A stretch of DNA of 64,000 bases from Proteiniphilum propionicum (GCF_022267555.1 NZ_CP073586.1:2894501-2958500), one strand, 5' to 3'; shown: positions 33,054 to 43,608, numbered from the stretch's first letter. The notes: generated by a model from the letters alone, not told the origin. A program made the numbers and translations.

Positions 33054-35054
33054 ATGGGTAGATTTTTCCAAATAAAGCGATTATACAGTTATATTCTTAC
33101 AACCTTTATCCCGCTTTTTCTGATGACTTTTGCCATATGCCTTTTTCTGGTATTGATGCAATTCCTGTGGAAATACGTGGAAGATATGGTAGGCAAAGGG
33201 CTGGGGTTGGATGTAATAGGGGAGATGTTCTTCTATGCTGCACTGAACCTTATTCCGATGGCATTACCATTGGCAATCCTGCTTGCATCGCTGATGGTAT
33301 TCGGGAATATAGGCGAAAACTTTGAGCTGCTGGCCATAAAATCGGCAGGTATCCCTCTGCTTAAAATCATGAAACCGCTCATTGTCCTTGTTTTCTGTAT
33401 TTCAGTGAGTGCCTTTTTCTTTCAGAACTACGCTGTTCCAAGAATTCAGACCAAATTCTATTCGTTACTTATATCCATTAGACAAGCATCACCAGAACTG
33501 GATGTTCCAGAAGGTGTCTTTTATAAAGAGATAGAGGGGTATAACCTTTACGTGGGAAAAAAAGACAGACGCACGGGAATGTTGTATGATGTGCTGATAT
33601 ACGATATTGCGAGCGGATTCAACAATATGGCTGTGATTATTTGCGATTCGGCCAAAATGAGTATGACAGAAGATAAGACAATGCTTATCTTCACAATGTA
33701 CAGCGGGCAGCAATTTCAGAATTTCAACCAGGGTTCATCATCTCAGTATAATCCCGATTTTGTTCCGTACGCACGTGAAAGCTTCAAGGTGAAGACAATG
33801 ATGATCTCTTATGATGCCAATTTTAACCGCATGGGAGAAGATGTTATTGAAGGAAGCTCTACAAGTAACTATGTATCCAAAAATCTTTCAGAACTTGGCT
33901 ATTCCATCGATTCCATGACTATGATAATGGACAGTGTAAACGTGATGGACAGAAAATTGATGAAAAATTACTCCTTTCTCACCTTTCGCAACAGCTACCC
34001 TGCCGATAAGAGAGATTCGCTAATAACAGCTCCTTTGTATTCAAATGTTGAGGTCCCTTCGCCCGACACCCTTCTGCAGTCGAAAAGGGCCGAAGAGCAG
34101 TCGGCTATACTCCAGAGTGCATTTATGAAGGCCGATAATAACAGCAACGAGTATCTTTTCAGATCTTTCAACAAGACAACTACTCAAAAGACCATAAACC
34201 GGCATTGGATAGAATGGCATCGAAAATTTACCATTCCTTTCACCTGCCTTATATTCTTTTTTATTGGCGCACCACTGGGGTCGATAGTCAGAAAAGGAGG
34301 TCTGGGCACACCTATTGTCATATCAGTAATACTTTTCATTATCTATTACATTGTGGAAAATGTTGGATACAAGATGACACGAGACGGTGTTTGGGTACAT
34401 TGGTTCGGTATGTGGTTCAGTTCGCTTGTTCTGCTGCCTATTGGTGTATTCCTTACCCACAAAGCAGTTAACGATTCTGTAATCATGAATGCAGATACCT
34501 ATGTTGAATTCTTTAAGAGGCTGTTCTTTATTCGTGAAGCAAGAAAGTATAATGTAAAGAGTGTAATTATTGATATACCGGACTACAACAAAATATCGGG
34601 TTCTTTATCGGAATTATCAGGTGAAATTGATATCTTTATCAATAGATATAGAAGGTTGTCCTATAAACAGTATTGGACAGATGTTAATTACGATAGGGAA
34701 TTGAGATACATCAAAAGCTCAATGGAAATAATACTAAACCAGCTATCCAACTCAAGAGAACTAAAGGTGCTTGCAAAAGCTGAAGAGTTCCCGGTGCTCA
34801 TCAGTAGTTTCCGCCTTTTTAAAACAAACTCGCTTCCTGCCAGGATAAGCATGTATTTCTTTCCGTTTGGTATAATTCCGAGACTCTTATTTATACCCTT
34901 TGAAGTGAGAATAAGAAAAGATCTGGAGAATATTCAACTGCTGATAGTGAATTTAAAAAAAATTATCGGTAATATTCATGCACCTGTTGATGCAGCAATT
35001 GCAGGAAAAACGGTGATAGAACATAATTTTGATGCAGTAATATCTGAAGATTAA
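33054..35054 (+). CDS. LptF/LptG family permease
   Basis: 666 residues of the YjgP/YjgQ family, the transmembrane part of the lipopolysaccharide extractor LptB2FG. An N-terminal membrane domain (ILTTFIPLFLMTFAICLFLVL, LIPMALPLAILLASLMVFG, LLAIKSAGIPLLKIMKPL) is followed by a large periplasmic jelly-roll region (about 120-370). Then come the C-terminal helices (FTIPFTCLIFFFIGAPLGSIVRKGGLG, IVISVILFIIYYIVENVGYKM, LPIGVFLTHKAV). The extra approximately 170 residues at the C terminus are soluble and helical, so the protein is longer than proteobacterial LptF or LptG, as is common in Bacteroidetes. It likely moves LPS from the inner membrane to the Lpt bridge. Confidence 0.88.
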   Translation: MGRFFQIKRLYSYILTTFIPLFLMTFAICLFLVLMQFLWKYVEDMVGKGLGLDVIGEMFFYAALNLIPMALPLAILLASLMVFGNIGENFELLAIKSAGIPLLKIMKPLIVLVFCISVSAFFFQNYAVPRIQTKFYSLLISIRQASPELDVPEGVFYKEIEGYNLYVGKKDRRTGMLYDVLIYDIASGFNNMAVIICDSAKMSMTEDKTMLIFTMYSGQQFQNFNQGSSSQYNPDFVPYARESFKVKTMMISYDANFNRMGEDVIEGSSTSNYVSKNLSELGYSIDSMTMIMDSVNVMDRKLMKNYSFLTFRNSYPADKRDSLITAPLYSNVEVPSPDTLLQSKRAEEQSAILQSAFMKADNNSNEYLFRSFNKTTTQKTINRHWIEWHRKFTIPFTCLIFFFIGAPLGSIVRKGGLGTPIVISVILFIIYYIVENVGYKMTRDGVWVHWFGMWFSSLVLLPIGVFLTHKAVNDSVIMNADTYVEFFKRLFFIREARKYNVKSVIIDIPDYNKISGSLSELSGEIDIFINRYRRLSYKQYWTDVNYDRELRYIKSSMEIILNQLSNSRELKVLAKAEEFPVLISSFRLFKTNSLPARISMYFFPFGIIPRLLFIPFEVRIRKDLENIQLLIVNLKKIIGNIHAPVDAAIAGKTVIEHNFDAVISED

Positions 35055-35087
35055 AACTCAGTAACAGCATAAAATAATTTTATATAT

Positions 35088-36308
35088 ATGCAAAATAATA
35101 TTAAATTAAACACCATCGAGGAGGCTATTGATGAAATAAGGAATGGAAATTTCATAATCGTGGTCGATGATGAAGACAGAGAAAACGAGGGCGACCTGAT
35201 TATAGCTGCGGAGTGCATTACCCCTGAAAAGATCAACTTTATGGAGACACATGCAAGGGGCCTTATTTGTGCGCCTGTGACTAAAGAACGCGCCGAAGAG
35301 CTGGAGCTTCCGATGATGGTTACTCATAATACTTCTATCCATTCAACGCCTTTCACGGTATCCATTGATTTACTTACCCATGGTTGTACAACTGGAATTT
35401 CGGCCTACGACAGGGCTCAAACCATACTTGCACTTACCCGCGAAGAGACTGCGCCGGAAGATTTTGGCCGTCCGGGACATATTTTTCCACTTAGGGCACA
35501 ATCAAAGGGTGTACTTCGTCGTGCAGGGCATACAGAAGCATCAATAGATTTTGCCCGTCTCGCAGGCTTGTATCCTGCCGGCGCACTCGCAGAAATTAAA
35601 AACGAGGATGGTTCCATGGCTCGCCTTCCGGAATTGATGAATATGGCCAGAAAGTTCGATCTTAAGATTGTATCCGTAGCCGATCTGATTAAATACAGGC
35701 TCCAGACCGAATCGCTCATAGAAAGGGGTGAAGCGGTCAGGCTTCCAACGCAATACGGCGATTTTATGATGATTCCTTTCCTGCAGAAAGCCACCGGACA
35801 GGAGCACGTGGCGCTGGTAAAGGGTGAATGGCACGATGATGAGCCTATACTGGTACGTGTGCACTCATCGTGTATAACGGGCGACACTTTTGGTTCAATG
35901 CGCTGCGAGTGCGGGGAACAGCTGCATAAAGCGTTGGAGATGATTGAAAAAGAGGGTAGAGGCGTGCTGGTATATCTGAACCAGGAGGGACGTGGAATAG
36001 GACTAATGGCAAAAGCAGCTGCATACAAACTGCAGGAACAGGGACTTGACACAGTAGATGCCAACCTTCATCTCGGCTACCAGGCCGATGAGAGGGATTA
36101 CGGAGTGGGAGCCCAGATATTGCGCAGCCTTGAAGTGAGGAATATGCGACTGATGACCAACAATCCCAGAAAAAGGATCGGATTGGAATCGTATGGACTG
36201 GAGGTAGTTGAAAATGTGCCTCTTGAGATTACGCCCAACAAGTATAATCACTTCTATATGGAGACCAAAAAGAAGAAAATGGGGCATGTGCTTCGAAATA
36301 TAAAATAG
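35088..36308 (+). CDS. ribBA: Bifunctional DHBP synthase / GTP cyclohydrolase II
   Basis: 406 residues. Residues 1-200 are 3,4-dihydroxy-2-butanone-4-phosphate synthase with [12 protein letters not shown] (metal and substrate binding), [19 protein letters not shown] and [11 protein letters not shown]. Residues about 205-400 are GTP cyclohydrolase II with the zinc site [21 protein letters not shown] (three Cys) and the [14 protein letters not shown] and [11 protein letters not shown] motifs. It catalyses the two entry reactions of riboflavin synthesis from ribulose 5-phosphate and GTP. It begins 33 bases after the permease gene and no FMN riboswitch fits in that gap. Confidence 0.96.
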   Translation: MQNNIKLNTIEEAIDEIRNGNFIIVVDDEDRENEGDLIIAAECITPEKINFMETHARGLICAPVTKERAEELELPMMVTHNTSIHSTPFTVSIDLLTHGCTTGISAYDRAQTILALTREETAPEDFGRPGHIFPLRAQSKGVLRRAGHTEASIDFARLAGLYPAGALAEIKNEDGSMARLPELMNMARKFDLKIVSVADLIKYRLQTESLIERGEAVRLPTQYGDFMMIPFLQKATGQEHVALVKGEWHDDEPILVRVHSSCITGDTFGSMRCECGEQLHKALEMIEKEGRGVLVYLNQEGRGIGLMAKAAAYKLQEQGLDTVDANLHLGYQADERDYGVGAQILRSLEVRNMRLMTNNPRKRIGLESYGLEVVENVPLEITPNKYNHFYMETKKKKMGHVLRNIK

Positions 36309-36327
36309 ATTATAAAAATAAATAGAT

Positions 36328-37515
36328 ATGTACGGAAAAATGCAACAACACCTTCAGGCCGAGCTTAGAGCAATAGAAGAGGCAGGACTTTACAAGAATG
36401 AAAGAATTATTGTTACCCCGCAAAGGGCAGAGATAAGAGTTCAATCGGGGCAACAGGTACTTAACTTTTGTGCCAACAACTACTTAGGGTTGTCTGATAA
36501 TCCGAGGCTGATAGGCGCTGCAAAGCGGGCATTGGATGAACGCGGTTATGGCATGTCGTCGGTTAGATTTATCTGCGGTACTCAAGACTACCACAAGGAG
36601 CTGGAAAAGACTATCAGTAACTATTTTAAAACTGACGATACCATTCTTTATGCTGCCTGTTTCGATGCAAATGGCGGACTATTTGACCCTCTTTTTACCG
36701 ATGAGGATGCTATCATCTCCGACATGCTTAACCATGCATCTATTATTGACGGTGTTCGGCTTTGCAAGGCTAAACGATATCGTTATGCCAATGCTGATAT
36801 GAACGACCTTGAAGAAAAGCTGAAAGAGTCGCAGGCTCAGCGATTCAGAATTATTGCAACCGATGGTGTATTCTCAATGGATGGAAATGTGGCACCTATG
36901 GACAAAATAATGGAGCTGGCAAAAAAATACAACGCACTGGTAATGGTAGATGAGAGCCATTCTGCAGGTGTAGTTGGTAAAACCGGAAAAGGCGTTACTG
37001 AATTATTCAATATCATGGGAGATGTTGATATCATTACTGGTACTCTGGGTAAGGCTTTCGGCGGTGCTATTGGCGGATTTACCACTGGGCGCAAGGAGAT
37101 TATTGAGATGCTGCGCCAGCGTTCACGACCCTATCTTTTTTCCAACTCAATTCCACCAATGGTGGCTGCATCTGGCATGGAGGCTTTCCACATGCTGCAG
37201 GAATCAAATCAGCTGCAGGATAAACTGCATGAAAATGTGGACTATTTTGTAACTAAGATGAGAGAGGCAGGGTTCGACATTAAACCAACCCAATCGGCCA
37301 TTTGCGCAGTGATGCTGTATGATGCCAGATTGTCGCAAGATTTTGCCGCCGGAATGCTTGAAGAAGGAATATATGTGACCGGATTTTATTATCCTGTGGT
37401 TCCGAAAGGTGAAGCACGAATTCGTGTACAGCTTTCCGCAGCTCACGAACATGAACATCTTGACAAAGCTATTGCGGCATTCATAAAAGTGGGGAAAAAA
37501 CTGGAAGTGATCTGA
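36328..37515 (+). CDS. kbl: Glycine C-acetyltransferase (2-amino-3-ketobutyrate CoA ligase)
   Basis: 395 residues of the alpha-oxoamine synthase family. VLNFCANNYLGLSDNPRLIGAA, MSSVRFICGTQDYHKELE, VDESHSAGVVGKTGKG and the PLP-lysine motif TGTLGKAFGGAIGGF (Lys242) are all present. It cleaves 2-amino-3-ketobutyrate with CoA to glycine and acetyl-CoA. It is followed 34 bases later by threonine dehydrogenase, so the pair forms the two-step threonine degradation pathway, and it begins 19 bases after ribBA in the same direction. Confidence 0.96.
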   Translation: MYGKMQQHLQAELRAIEEAGLYKNERIIVTPQRAEIRVQSGQQVLNFCANNYLGLSDNPRLIGAAKRALDERGYGMSSVRFICGTQDYHKELEKTISNYFKTDDTILYAACFDANGGLFDPLFTDEDAIISDMLNHASIIDGVRLCKAKRYRYANADMNDLEEKLKESQAQRFRIIATDGVFSMDGNVAPMDKIMELAKKYNALVMVDESHSAGVVGKTGKGVTELFNIMGDVDIITGTLGKAFGGAIGGFTTGRKEIIEMLRQRSRPYLFSNSIPPMVAASGMEAFHMLQESNQLQDKLHENVDYFVTKMREAGFDIKPTQSAICAVMLYDARLSQDFAAGMLEEGIYVTGFYYPVVPKGEARIRVQLSAAHEHEHLDKAIAAFIKVGKKLEVI

Positions 37516-37549
37516 TTTCTGACTTACAACTCCTTAAAATATTTATCAA

Positions 37550-38575
37550 ATGAAAGCATTGGTTAAGATTCGTCCTGAAAAGGGTATCTGGATGGAAGAG
37601 GTGCCAGTTCCATCTGTTGGTGTGAACGATGTACTTATAAAAATAAAGAAAACAGCTATTTGCGGCACCGACTTGCATATTTACAAGTGGGACGAATGGT
37701 CACAAAAAACCATCAATACACCTATGACTATTGGGCACGAATACGTGGGTGAGATTGTTGATATGGGCAGTGGTGTGGAAAATCTGAAGATAGGCGACCG
37801 TGTTACAGGTGAAGGCCACATTGCCTGCGGACACTGCCGTAACTGTCGCCGAGGCAAACTTCATGTCTGCGAAAACACCATGGGTGTGGGCGTTAATCGA
37901 GACGGTGCTTTTGCTGAATATCTGCAGCTTCCGGCATCGAATGTTGTGAAGCTTGATCCTCGCATACCCGATGAGATCGCTTCCATAATGGACCCGTTTG
38001 GAAATGCTACACATACTGCACTCTCGTTCCCATTGATTGCTGAAGATGTACTTATTACCGGAGCGGGGCTTATAGGAAGCATGGCTACCGCCATTTGTCG
38101 ATTTGCCGGTGCACGTTATATTGTGGTGAGCGATTTGAGCGATTACAGATTGGATATTGCAAAAAAGATGGGTGCTACGCTAACGGTTAATCCATCAAAA
38201 GGTGAAACTATAGCGAAGGCGGTAGAAAAGCTGGGTATGCGCGGATTTGATGTGGGGCTCGAGATGTCCGGTTCTCCTGCAGGCTTCAGGGATATGGTGG
38301 AAAATATGTACAACGGCTCAAAAATATCTTTACTGGGTATTCTGCCCAACACCACTACTGTAAACTGGAATGAGATTATCTTTAAAGCACTAACGCTGAA
38401 GGGAATCTATGGAAGAGAAATGTGGGAGACATGGTATCAGATGGAGCAGATGCTAATTACAGGCCTTGATTTGACCCCAGTTATTACACACCGCTTTGGC
38501 ATTGATGATTTTCAGAAAGGATTTGATGTGATGGAAAGTGGACAGTGCGGAAAAGTTATACTGAACTGGGATTGA
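37550..38575 (+). CDS. tdh: L-threonine 3-dehydrogenase (zinc type)
   Basis: 341 residues, the family length. Catalytic zinc ligands are Cys38 ([15 protein letters not shown]) and His63/Glu64 (IGHEYVGEI); the structural zinc loop is [16 protein letters not shown]. The NAD-binding motif is [21 protein letters not shown]. It oxidises L-threonine to 2-amino-3-ketobutyrate, which the product of the preceding gene converts to glycine and acetyl-CoA. Bacteroidales often use a short-chain type of Tdh, but this one is clearly the medium-chain enzyme. It is the last gene of the ribBA-kbl-tdh run. Confidence 0.95.
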   Translation: MKALVKIRPEKGIWMEEVPVPSVGVNDVLIKIKKTAICGTDLHIYKWDEWSQKTINTPMTIGHEYVGEIVDMGSGVENLKIGDRVTGEGHIACGHCRNCRRGKLHVCENTMGVGVNRDGAFAEYLQLPASNVVKLDPRIPDEIASIMDPFGNATHTALSFPLIAEDVLITGAGLIGSMATAICRFAGARYIVVSDLSDYRLDIAKKMGATLTVNPSKGETIAKAVEKLGMRGFDVGLEMSGSPAGFRDMVENMYNGSKISLLGILPNTTTVNWNEIIFKALTLKGIYGREMWETWYQMEQMLITGLDLTPVITHRFGIDDFQKGFDVMESGQCGKVILNWD

Positions 38576-38737
38576 TTTTGCAATTATTGCCCGTCTCTTG
38601 GATATTTAATTTCGGGACTGTCTGAAGGCTGCACTCAAAGCTAATTAGCTTAGTCTGTTAAGCTGTTCAATTTTATCGGAATTATTGCTGATTTTGCACC
38701 TGTAAGTATCAGTATCGTTTATAAAAAAAAGATAATC

Positions 38738-39226
38738 ATGAAGCAGCTGGTATTATTACGCCATGGCAAAGCCGAACAAAATACGATGGCCAAAGACGAC
38801 TATGACCGTGCACTTACCTTGCGTGGAAGCAAAAACGCTGCTGCAATGGGTGAATACATACTGAAAAGGTTGGGAATACCTGATCTGATACTCTCGTCAT
38901 CGGCCCAAAGGGCTTATGAAACAGCAATATATGTTTCAAAAAGTATCGGGTATCCGGAAGAAGATATTAAAACCGATCAGAATTTGTACTTTGCCCCAGC
39001 GCGGTGGATAATGAATGTGATTTCAAAACTTCCAAATGAGGTTGACACTTGCCTTTATGTAGGGCACAATCCGGGTATAACAAATTTGATAAACGACCTG
39101 GGAGTGCTGATTGATATTCTTCCCACGGCATCGGCCGTATGCTTTGAGTTCAATGTCGATTCATGGATTAATATTACTGCAGAGCGCGCCAACTTCATGT
39201 GGCTGAAACTGGCGAAGGATCTGTAG
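38738..39226 (+). CDS. SixA-type histidine phosphatase
   Basis: 162 residues of the histidine phosphatase superfamily: the catalytic LLRHGKAEQ at residues 6-14, ILSSSAQRAYETAIYVSK with the second Arg, and the VGHNPGITNLIND His motif. The short length and absence of extra domains fit the SixA branch, which removes phosphate from phosphohistidine of Hpt domains or of the nitrogen phosphotransferase system. No such partner is encoded nearby. It has its own 160-bp upstream region. Confidence 0.85.
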   Translation: MKQLVLLRHGKAEQNTMAKDDYDRALTLRGSKNAAAMGEYILKRLGIPDLILSSSAQRAYETAIYVSKSIGYPEEDIKTDQNLYFAPARWIMNVISKLPNEVDTCLYVGHNPGITNLINDLGVLIDILPTASAVCFEFNVDSWINITAERANFMWLKLAKDL

Positions 39227-39336
39227 AAACAAGCTTCAAAAAAGCCTTATTTGCTATTTAAAGACAAACTACGGTTTTGATTGTACCACAATCGAGGCGT
39301 AGAAAATCTTTCTTGTTTACTGATTAACGCCATCGC

Positions 39337-39438
39337 CATCACGTCACATAACCATCACGTCACATCGCCATCACGTCACATCGCCATCACGTCACATCGC
39401 CATCACGTCACATCGCCATCACGTCACATAACCATCAC
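39337..39438. repeat. 16-bp tandem repeat array
   Basis: Six full copies of a 16-bp unit, CATCACGTCACATCGC or CATCACGTCACATAAC, followed by a 6-bp partial copy. The outer two full copies are the AAC variant and the four inner copies are the CGC variant. Each unit contains TCACGTCA. The array is in the 464-bp gap between the SixA-type gene and the outer-membrane barrel gene, about 175 bp upstream of that gene's promoter. There are no spacers, so it is not CRISPR. Confidence 0.9.
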
Positions 39439-39612
39439 TGGAATTATCGACCTGTTAATTATTGCTGTAAAAATATCACCTTAAAGTTTTAGTAGTTACT
39501 GGTATTGAGCTGAACACATTTTATTGTGACTACTCTTATCACGGTTATTTTGAATGGTTCAGAGAGTAAAAGTCGCAATTGGTCGATAAAATAGTTCGGT
39601 TTATCTATTTGA

Positions 39613-39644
39613 TTTGTCAAGGCATCCGGGTGTTATTATTTTTG
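39613..39644 (+). promoter_or_regulatory. Promoter of the outer-membrane barrel/LytS/LytTR operon
   Basis: TTTG (39613-39616), a 20-bp spacer, then TATTTTTG (39637-39644) match the Bacteroidales -33/-7 consensus. Transcription would start about 40 bases before the ATG at 39691. Confidence 0.7.
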
Positions 39645-39690
39645 TCTGCAAAATTGATTTCATCATATCAATAATTCAACAGAAAATAAT

Positions 39691-42501
39691 ATGAAGAAGA
39701 TATGTTTTATAGCAACTTTTTTGTTACTATACTCTTTTATGTACCCACTGCAGGCGCAAACTAATAGTTCCATATCGGGTAAGCTTATTGATAAGGAAAC
39801 CGAAGAGCCTGTACCTCTTGCCAATGTAAGGATACTTAGGCAGGCAGACAGCACCTTTGTAACAGGAAAAGCAACCGGCTCCAATGGCCTGTTTGCCATT
39901 CCGGTAAGATACGGATCATATATCCTGCATATCTCTTTCATTGGATATAACGATGTGTATAAGAATGTAAATGTAACTTCCGGCAATTCCTCGGTACAGC
40001 TTGGAAATATCTCAATAAGTACTGACAACATACTTTTATCGGAGACTGTGGTAACTGCAAAAGCGCCTGAAATAACTGTAAAGGGTGATACGTTGGAGTA
40101 CAATGCGGATTCCTATAAAGTAACTGAAAGTGCGGTTGTTGAAGACTTGCTAAAAAAGATGCCGGGTGTGGAAGTGGATAATGATGGCAAGATAACAGTA
40201 AACGGGAAGGAGATAAAAAAAATATTGGTGGATGGAGAGGAGTTTTTCAGCAGCGACCCGAAAGTGGCATCTAAAAATCTTCCTGCAAAAATGGTTGAAA
40301 AGCTTCAGGTGCTTGAGAGAAAAACAGAAATGGCACAGATGACCGGATTCGATGATGGAGAGGAAGAGAATGTTATTAACCTGATGGTGCGCCCTGGCAT
40401 GAAAGAGGGGCTTTTTGGAAATGCCTTTGCAGGCTACGGAAGCAAGGACCGGTATGAAGCTAATGGAATGCTTAACTATATGAAGAACAAGGACCAATTT
40501 ACATTCTTAGGAGGTGTCAACAATACTAATAATGCAGGTTTTTCAGACCTTGCTTCGGCAATGTTCGGCAGTATGGGTGGCCGTGGAGGGAGAATGCGCA
40601 TGTTCGGCGGCAGAGACGGAATATCAACCTCTGTAAATGCAGGAAGCAACTTCAGCAAGCAATTTACCTCAAAATTCAAGATCGGGGGAAATGCCCGTTA
40701 CGGATATACCGATACCGATGTTCAGTCCGATGTATTTACACAGAACATTCTCAGCGCCGGAAATACACTGGAGAGCGAGAGTAACAGGTCGAACAACAAA
40801 AGCCGGAATTTCAATATGGACTTCAGGGTTGAATGGAACCCGGACTCATTCACTACCATAATTTTCCGTCCCGAAGCTTCATTTTATAACAATACCCGCG
40901 ATGAAGAGGGCCATTTCCTTACCAAAGTTGAGCTGTCGGGCGATACTGTTAACCATGGTGATTCGAGGTACTTTTCAGAAGGAGACGGGAAGAACTACGG
41001 TGGAAATCTTGATATAAGTCGCAAACTTGGAAAAGCTGGCAGGGTAGTGAGTGCTCAACTGCGTGCAAACAGGGGTGAATCTGATAATAAGGGAACAAGC
41101 GTCTCTGCCACTTTTTACAAAGGGCCGCGTCCCGACGATCTCATAGATCAGCATTTTACAAATACCAGCGACAACACCTCCTGGAGCGGATATTTCTCAT
41201 ACGTGGAGCCTATAGGCAGAAATAACTTCCTTCAGCTTGCATACCGGTATCGACAGAACATATCTGAATCTGACAAAGACACCCGCTCAAAGGACGAAAC
41301 AGGCAACTATACTGTACTGGATTCGTTGTACAGCAAAAGGCTGGAGAACAACTTCGTGAATCAGGACCTGGGATTGAACTTCAGGGCAATAAGAGAGAAA
41401 TATGACTATATGTTAGGCTTTTCAGTGCAGCCGTCCAGCTCACGTAGTAAAACATTTATCGGAACAGATTTAATTCATGATGCCAGTCAAGAGGTTATAA
41501 ACTATGCACCCATGGCTCAGTTTAACTATCGCTGGAGTCGAACCATGAATCTTCAGATACGCTATTTCGGAAATACCGACCAACCGTCGGTCTCGCAACT
41601 CTCTCCCGTGGTTGATGTCTCTGACCCGTTGAATATCCGCTATGGCAACCCCGACCTAAAGCCTTCTTTTCAACATCAACTTAGCTTGAGGTACAGGATG
41701 TCGAATCCCGAAAAGGCGAGCTCCATCGCAGCTTTTGTGAACGGTGGCTATCTTACCAACGATATCGTGTCTTCAACATTTACCGATATCAATACCGGCA
41801 GAAAGGAGACCACTTACAAGAACGTTGCCGGTAACTGGAATGTCAATGGCCGTGTTATGTTTAATGTGCCACTCAGGAATATAAAATTTTCAGTTTCTTC
41901 AATGTCTTTTGCAAGTTACAACCATACAAACGGATTTTCAAACAATGAGAAAAATCTGAATAAGCGCGTCAACCTGTCTGAGATGCTGGGATTGAATTAT
42001 CGGTCTGATCTGTTCGATTTTGGTGTTCGGGGAAACATCAGCTACAATAGCGTGTCAAACACTATTAAAATACAGAACAATCAAAACTATTTCAACTATG
42101 GCGGAAATGCCAATACATCAATCTATCTGCCGTGGGACCTGACCATAGAGAGTGATATCAACTATTCAACAAACTCCGGATATGCAGATGGATTCCAGCA
42201 GAAAGAATGGTTATGGAATGCATCTGTTCAGAAGCAACTTTTTAAACAAAAGAACGGTACCATCCGTTTTAAGATATATGATATTCTGCAACAGCGCAGC
42301 AATATTAACAGAAGCGTAACATCGAACTATATACGTGATACTACTTCAAACACGCTCACAAGCTATTTCATGGTGCACTTTGTTTATAGGTTCAATATAT
42401 TCAAAGGAGGCGCCACAAGGGAAGAGATGATACCTGAAAGAGGTAGCGGAAGATTTGGAGGCCATGGCCATGGTGAAAGAAGAGGCCCTAACATATTTTA
42501 A
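39691..42501 (+). CDS. Outer membrane beta-barrel protein with carboxypeptidase-like domain (TonB-dependent receptor-like)
   Basis: 936 residues. After a signal peptide (cleavage after YPLQA, about residue 22) comes a carboxypeptidase regulatory-like domain (SISGKLIDKETEEPVPLANVRIL). A plug-like region follows (VVEDLLKKMPGVEVDNDGKITVNGKEIKKILVDGEEFF) and then a barrel of the OMP_b-brl_3 type. The barrel includes a Gly/Met/Arg-rich loop (GSMGGRGGRMRMFGG) and a Gly/His-rich C terminus (GRFGGHGHGERRG) that might bind metal. It lacks the SusC signatures and has no SusD partner. The two downstream genes are a sensor kinase and LytTR regulator, so the barrel may be the regulated transporter or part of a sensing chain. 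Confidence 0.85.
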   Translation: MKKICFIATFLLLYSFMYPLQAQTNSSISGKLIDKETEEPVPLANVRILRQADSTFVTGKATGSNGLFAIPVRYGSYILHISFIGYNDVYKNVNVTSGNSSVQLGNISISTDNILLSETVVTAKAPEITVKGDTLEYNADSYKVTESAVVEDLLKKMPGVEVDNDGKITVNGKEIKKILVDGEEFFSSDPKVASKNLPAKMVEKLQVLERKTEMAQMTGFDDGEEENVINLMVRPGMKEGLFGNAFAGYGSKDRYEANGMLNYMKNKDQFTFLGGVNNTNNAGFSDLASAMFGSMGGRGGRMRMFGGRDGISTSVNAGSNFSKQFTSKFKIGGNARYGYTDTDVQSDVFTQNILSAGNTLESESNRSNNKSRNFNMDFRVEWNPDSFTTIIFRPEASFYNNTRDEEGHFLTKVELSGDTVNHGDSRYFSEGDGKNYGGNLDISRKLGKAGRVVSAQLRANRGESDNKGTSVSATFYKGPRPDDLIDQHFTNTSDNTSWSGYFSYVEPIGRNNFLQLAYRYRQNISESDKDTRSKDETGNYTVLDSLYSKRLENNFVNQDLGLNFRAIREKYDYMLGFSVQPSSSRSKTFIGTDLIHDASQEVINYAPMAQFNYRWSRTMNLQIRYFGNTDQPSVSQLSPVVDVSDPLNIRYGNPDLKPSFQHQLSLRYRMSNPEKASSIAAFVNGGYLTNDIVSSTFTDINTGRKETTYKNVAGNWNVNGRVMFNVPLRNIKFSVSSMSFASYNHTNGFSNNEKNLNKRVNLSEMLGLNYRSDLFDFGVRGNISYNSVSNTIKIQNNQNYFNYGGNANTSIYLPWDLTIESDINYSTNSGYADGFQQKEWLWNASVQKQLFKQKNGTIRFKIYDILQQRSNINRSVTSNYIRDTTSNTLTSYFMVHFVYRFNIFKGGATREEMIPERGSGRFGGHGHGERRGPNIF

Positions 42502-42513
42502 TTTTTTTACAAT

Positions 42514-43608
42514 ATGGTACAGGTATTACAACAAAAACAGAAGGTAAGTTGGAACAATGTGTTTGTACATATCCTTCTGTGGGGTGTGATATTTATTCTT
42601 CCCTACTTTTTTACCGATCCCGAGCGGATTTTCAACTTTCGCATGTTTTTAAGGTCACTCCCCGAGATGCTGGGATTCATGCTGGTTTTTTACCTTAACT
42701 ATTTTTTTCTTATCGATAAGCTGCTGTATAAAGGAAAAAACAAAGAGTTTATAATTTACAATCTATTACTCATTATTGCAGTATCTTTCCTGATGTATTA
42801 TGGCCGAGGAGTGATAGATTCTTTACTCCCTGAATTTAGGCCAAGGAGGCACAGAAGAAGCAGTTTCAGGTATATTTTTATATTACGCAATTCCACCTCT
42901 CTTTTTTTCATGACCGGGCTTAGTGTTGCATTGAAGATGACTGTAAGATGGCTTGAGGTGGAAAACGAACGGAAAGAGCTGGCAAAAGCAAAATCTGAAG
43001 CCGAGCTTCAGAACCTTAAGAACCAGATCAACCCGCACTTTTTGCTAAACACACTCAACAATATTTATGCGCTCATAGAGTTTAATCCTCCAAAAGCGCA
43101 GCAAGCAGTTGTGGATCTGAGCAAGATGCTGCGACATCTGCTCTATGACAACAACCAGACCTATGTTCCGCTAAAGCAGGAGGCTGATTTCATGCGTAAC
43201 TATATTGAGTTAATGCGTATACGGCTACCTGATAATGTGAAGCTTACAACCGAATTCTCTTATTCGGAAACTGGGAATACTCTTATTTCTCCACTAATTT
43301 TTATATCTTTGATAGAAAATGCATTCAAGCACGGTGTAAGTGGAGACAAACCGTCGTTTATTGAAATTTCGCTAAAAGAGCATCCTGACGGAAAAGTGGA
43401 GTTTATTTCCAGAAACAGTTATTTCCCAAAATCGGTTTCAGATAAAAGCGGCAGTGGAATAGGGTTGGAGCTGGTGAAGAAAAAACTTGAGCTGCTTTAC
43501 CCTGACAGATATCAGTGGAATATAAAAATTCAGGGCGATGTTTATTCTACTGTACTTGCGATTGATACAAAAAAAGAGCCTGATGATATTGAATTGTTGG
43601 ATAGTTGA
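42514..43608 (+). CDS. LytS/YehU-type sensor histidine kinase
   Basis: 364 residues. Four hydrophobic segments form the N-terminal membrane domain (about 15-140), with no separate sensor domain. The His_kinase domain of the LytS type follows: LKNQINPHFLLNTLNNIYALIEF with the phosphorylated His near residue 175, and the ATPase N-box FISLIENAFKHGVSG and GSGIGLELVKKKLELLYP G-boxes. It starts 12 bases after the barrel gene and overlaps the response-regulator start by 26 bases, so the three are co-transcribed. The signal is unknown. Confidence 0.9.
   Translation: MVQVLQQKQKVSWNNVFVHILLWGVIFILPYFFTDPERIFNFRMFLRSLPEMLGFMLVFYLNYFFLIDKLLYKGKNKEFIIYNLLLIIAVSFLMYYGRGVIDSLLPEFRPRRHRRSSFRYIFILRNSTSLFFMTGLSVALKMTVRWLEVENERKELAKAKSEAELQNLKNQINPHFLLNTLNNIYALIEFNPPKAQQAVVDLSKMLRHLLYDNNQTYVPLKQEADFMRNYIELMRIRLPDNVKLTTEFSYSETGNTLISPLIFISLIENAFKHGVSGDKPSFIEISLKEHPDGKVEFISRNSYFPKSVSDKSGSGIGLELVKKKLELLYPDRYQWNIKIQGDVYSTVLAIDTKKEPDDIELLDS

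Noticed and set aside
35055-35087. Possible FMN riboswitch before ribBA
   Set aside because: Only 33 bases separate the permease gene from ribBA, too short for the aptamer.
35417-36064. 215-codon minus-strand reading frame inside ribBA
   Set aside because: Antisense shadow of a well-conserved enzyme; Ser/Cys-rich composition is typical of such shadows.
39337-39438. Short regular repeats that resemble a CRISPR array
   Set aside because: The 16-bp units are directly adjacent without spacers and no cas genes are present.
39281-39484. 67-codon reading frame across the 16-bp tandem array
   Set aside because: It exists only because the repeat lacks stops; the product is a His/Ser/Thr repeat with no start signal.
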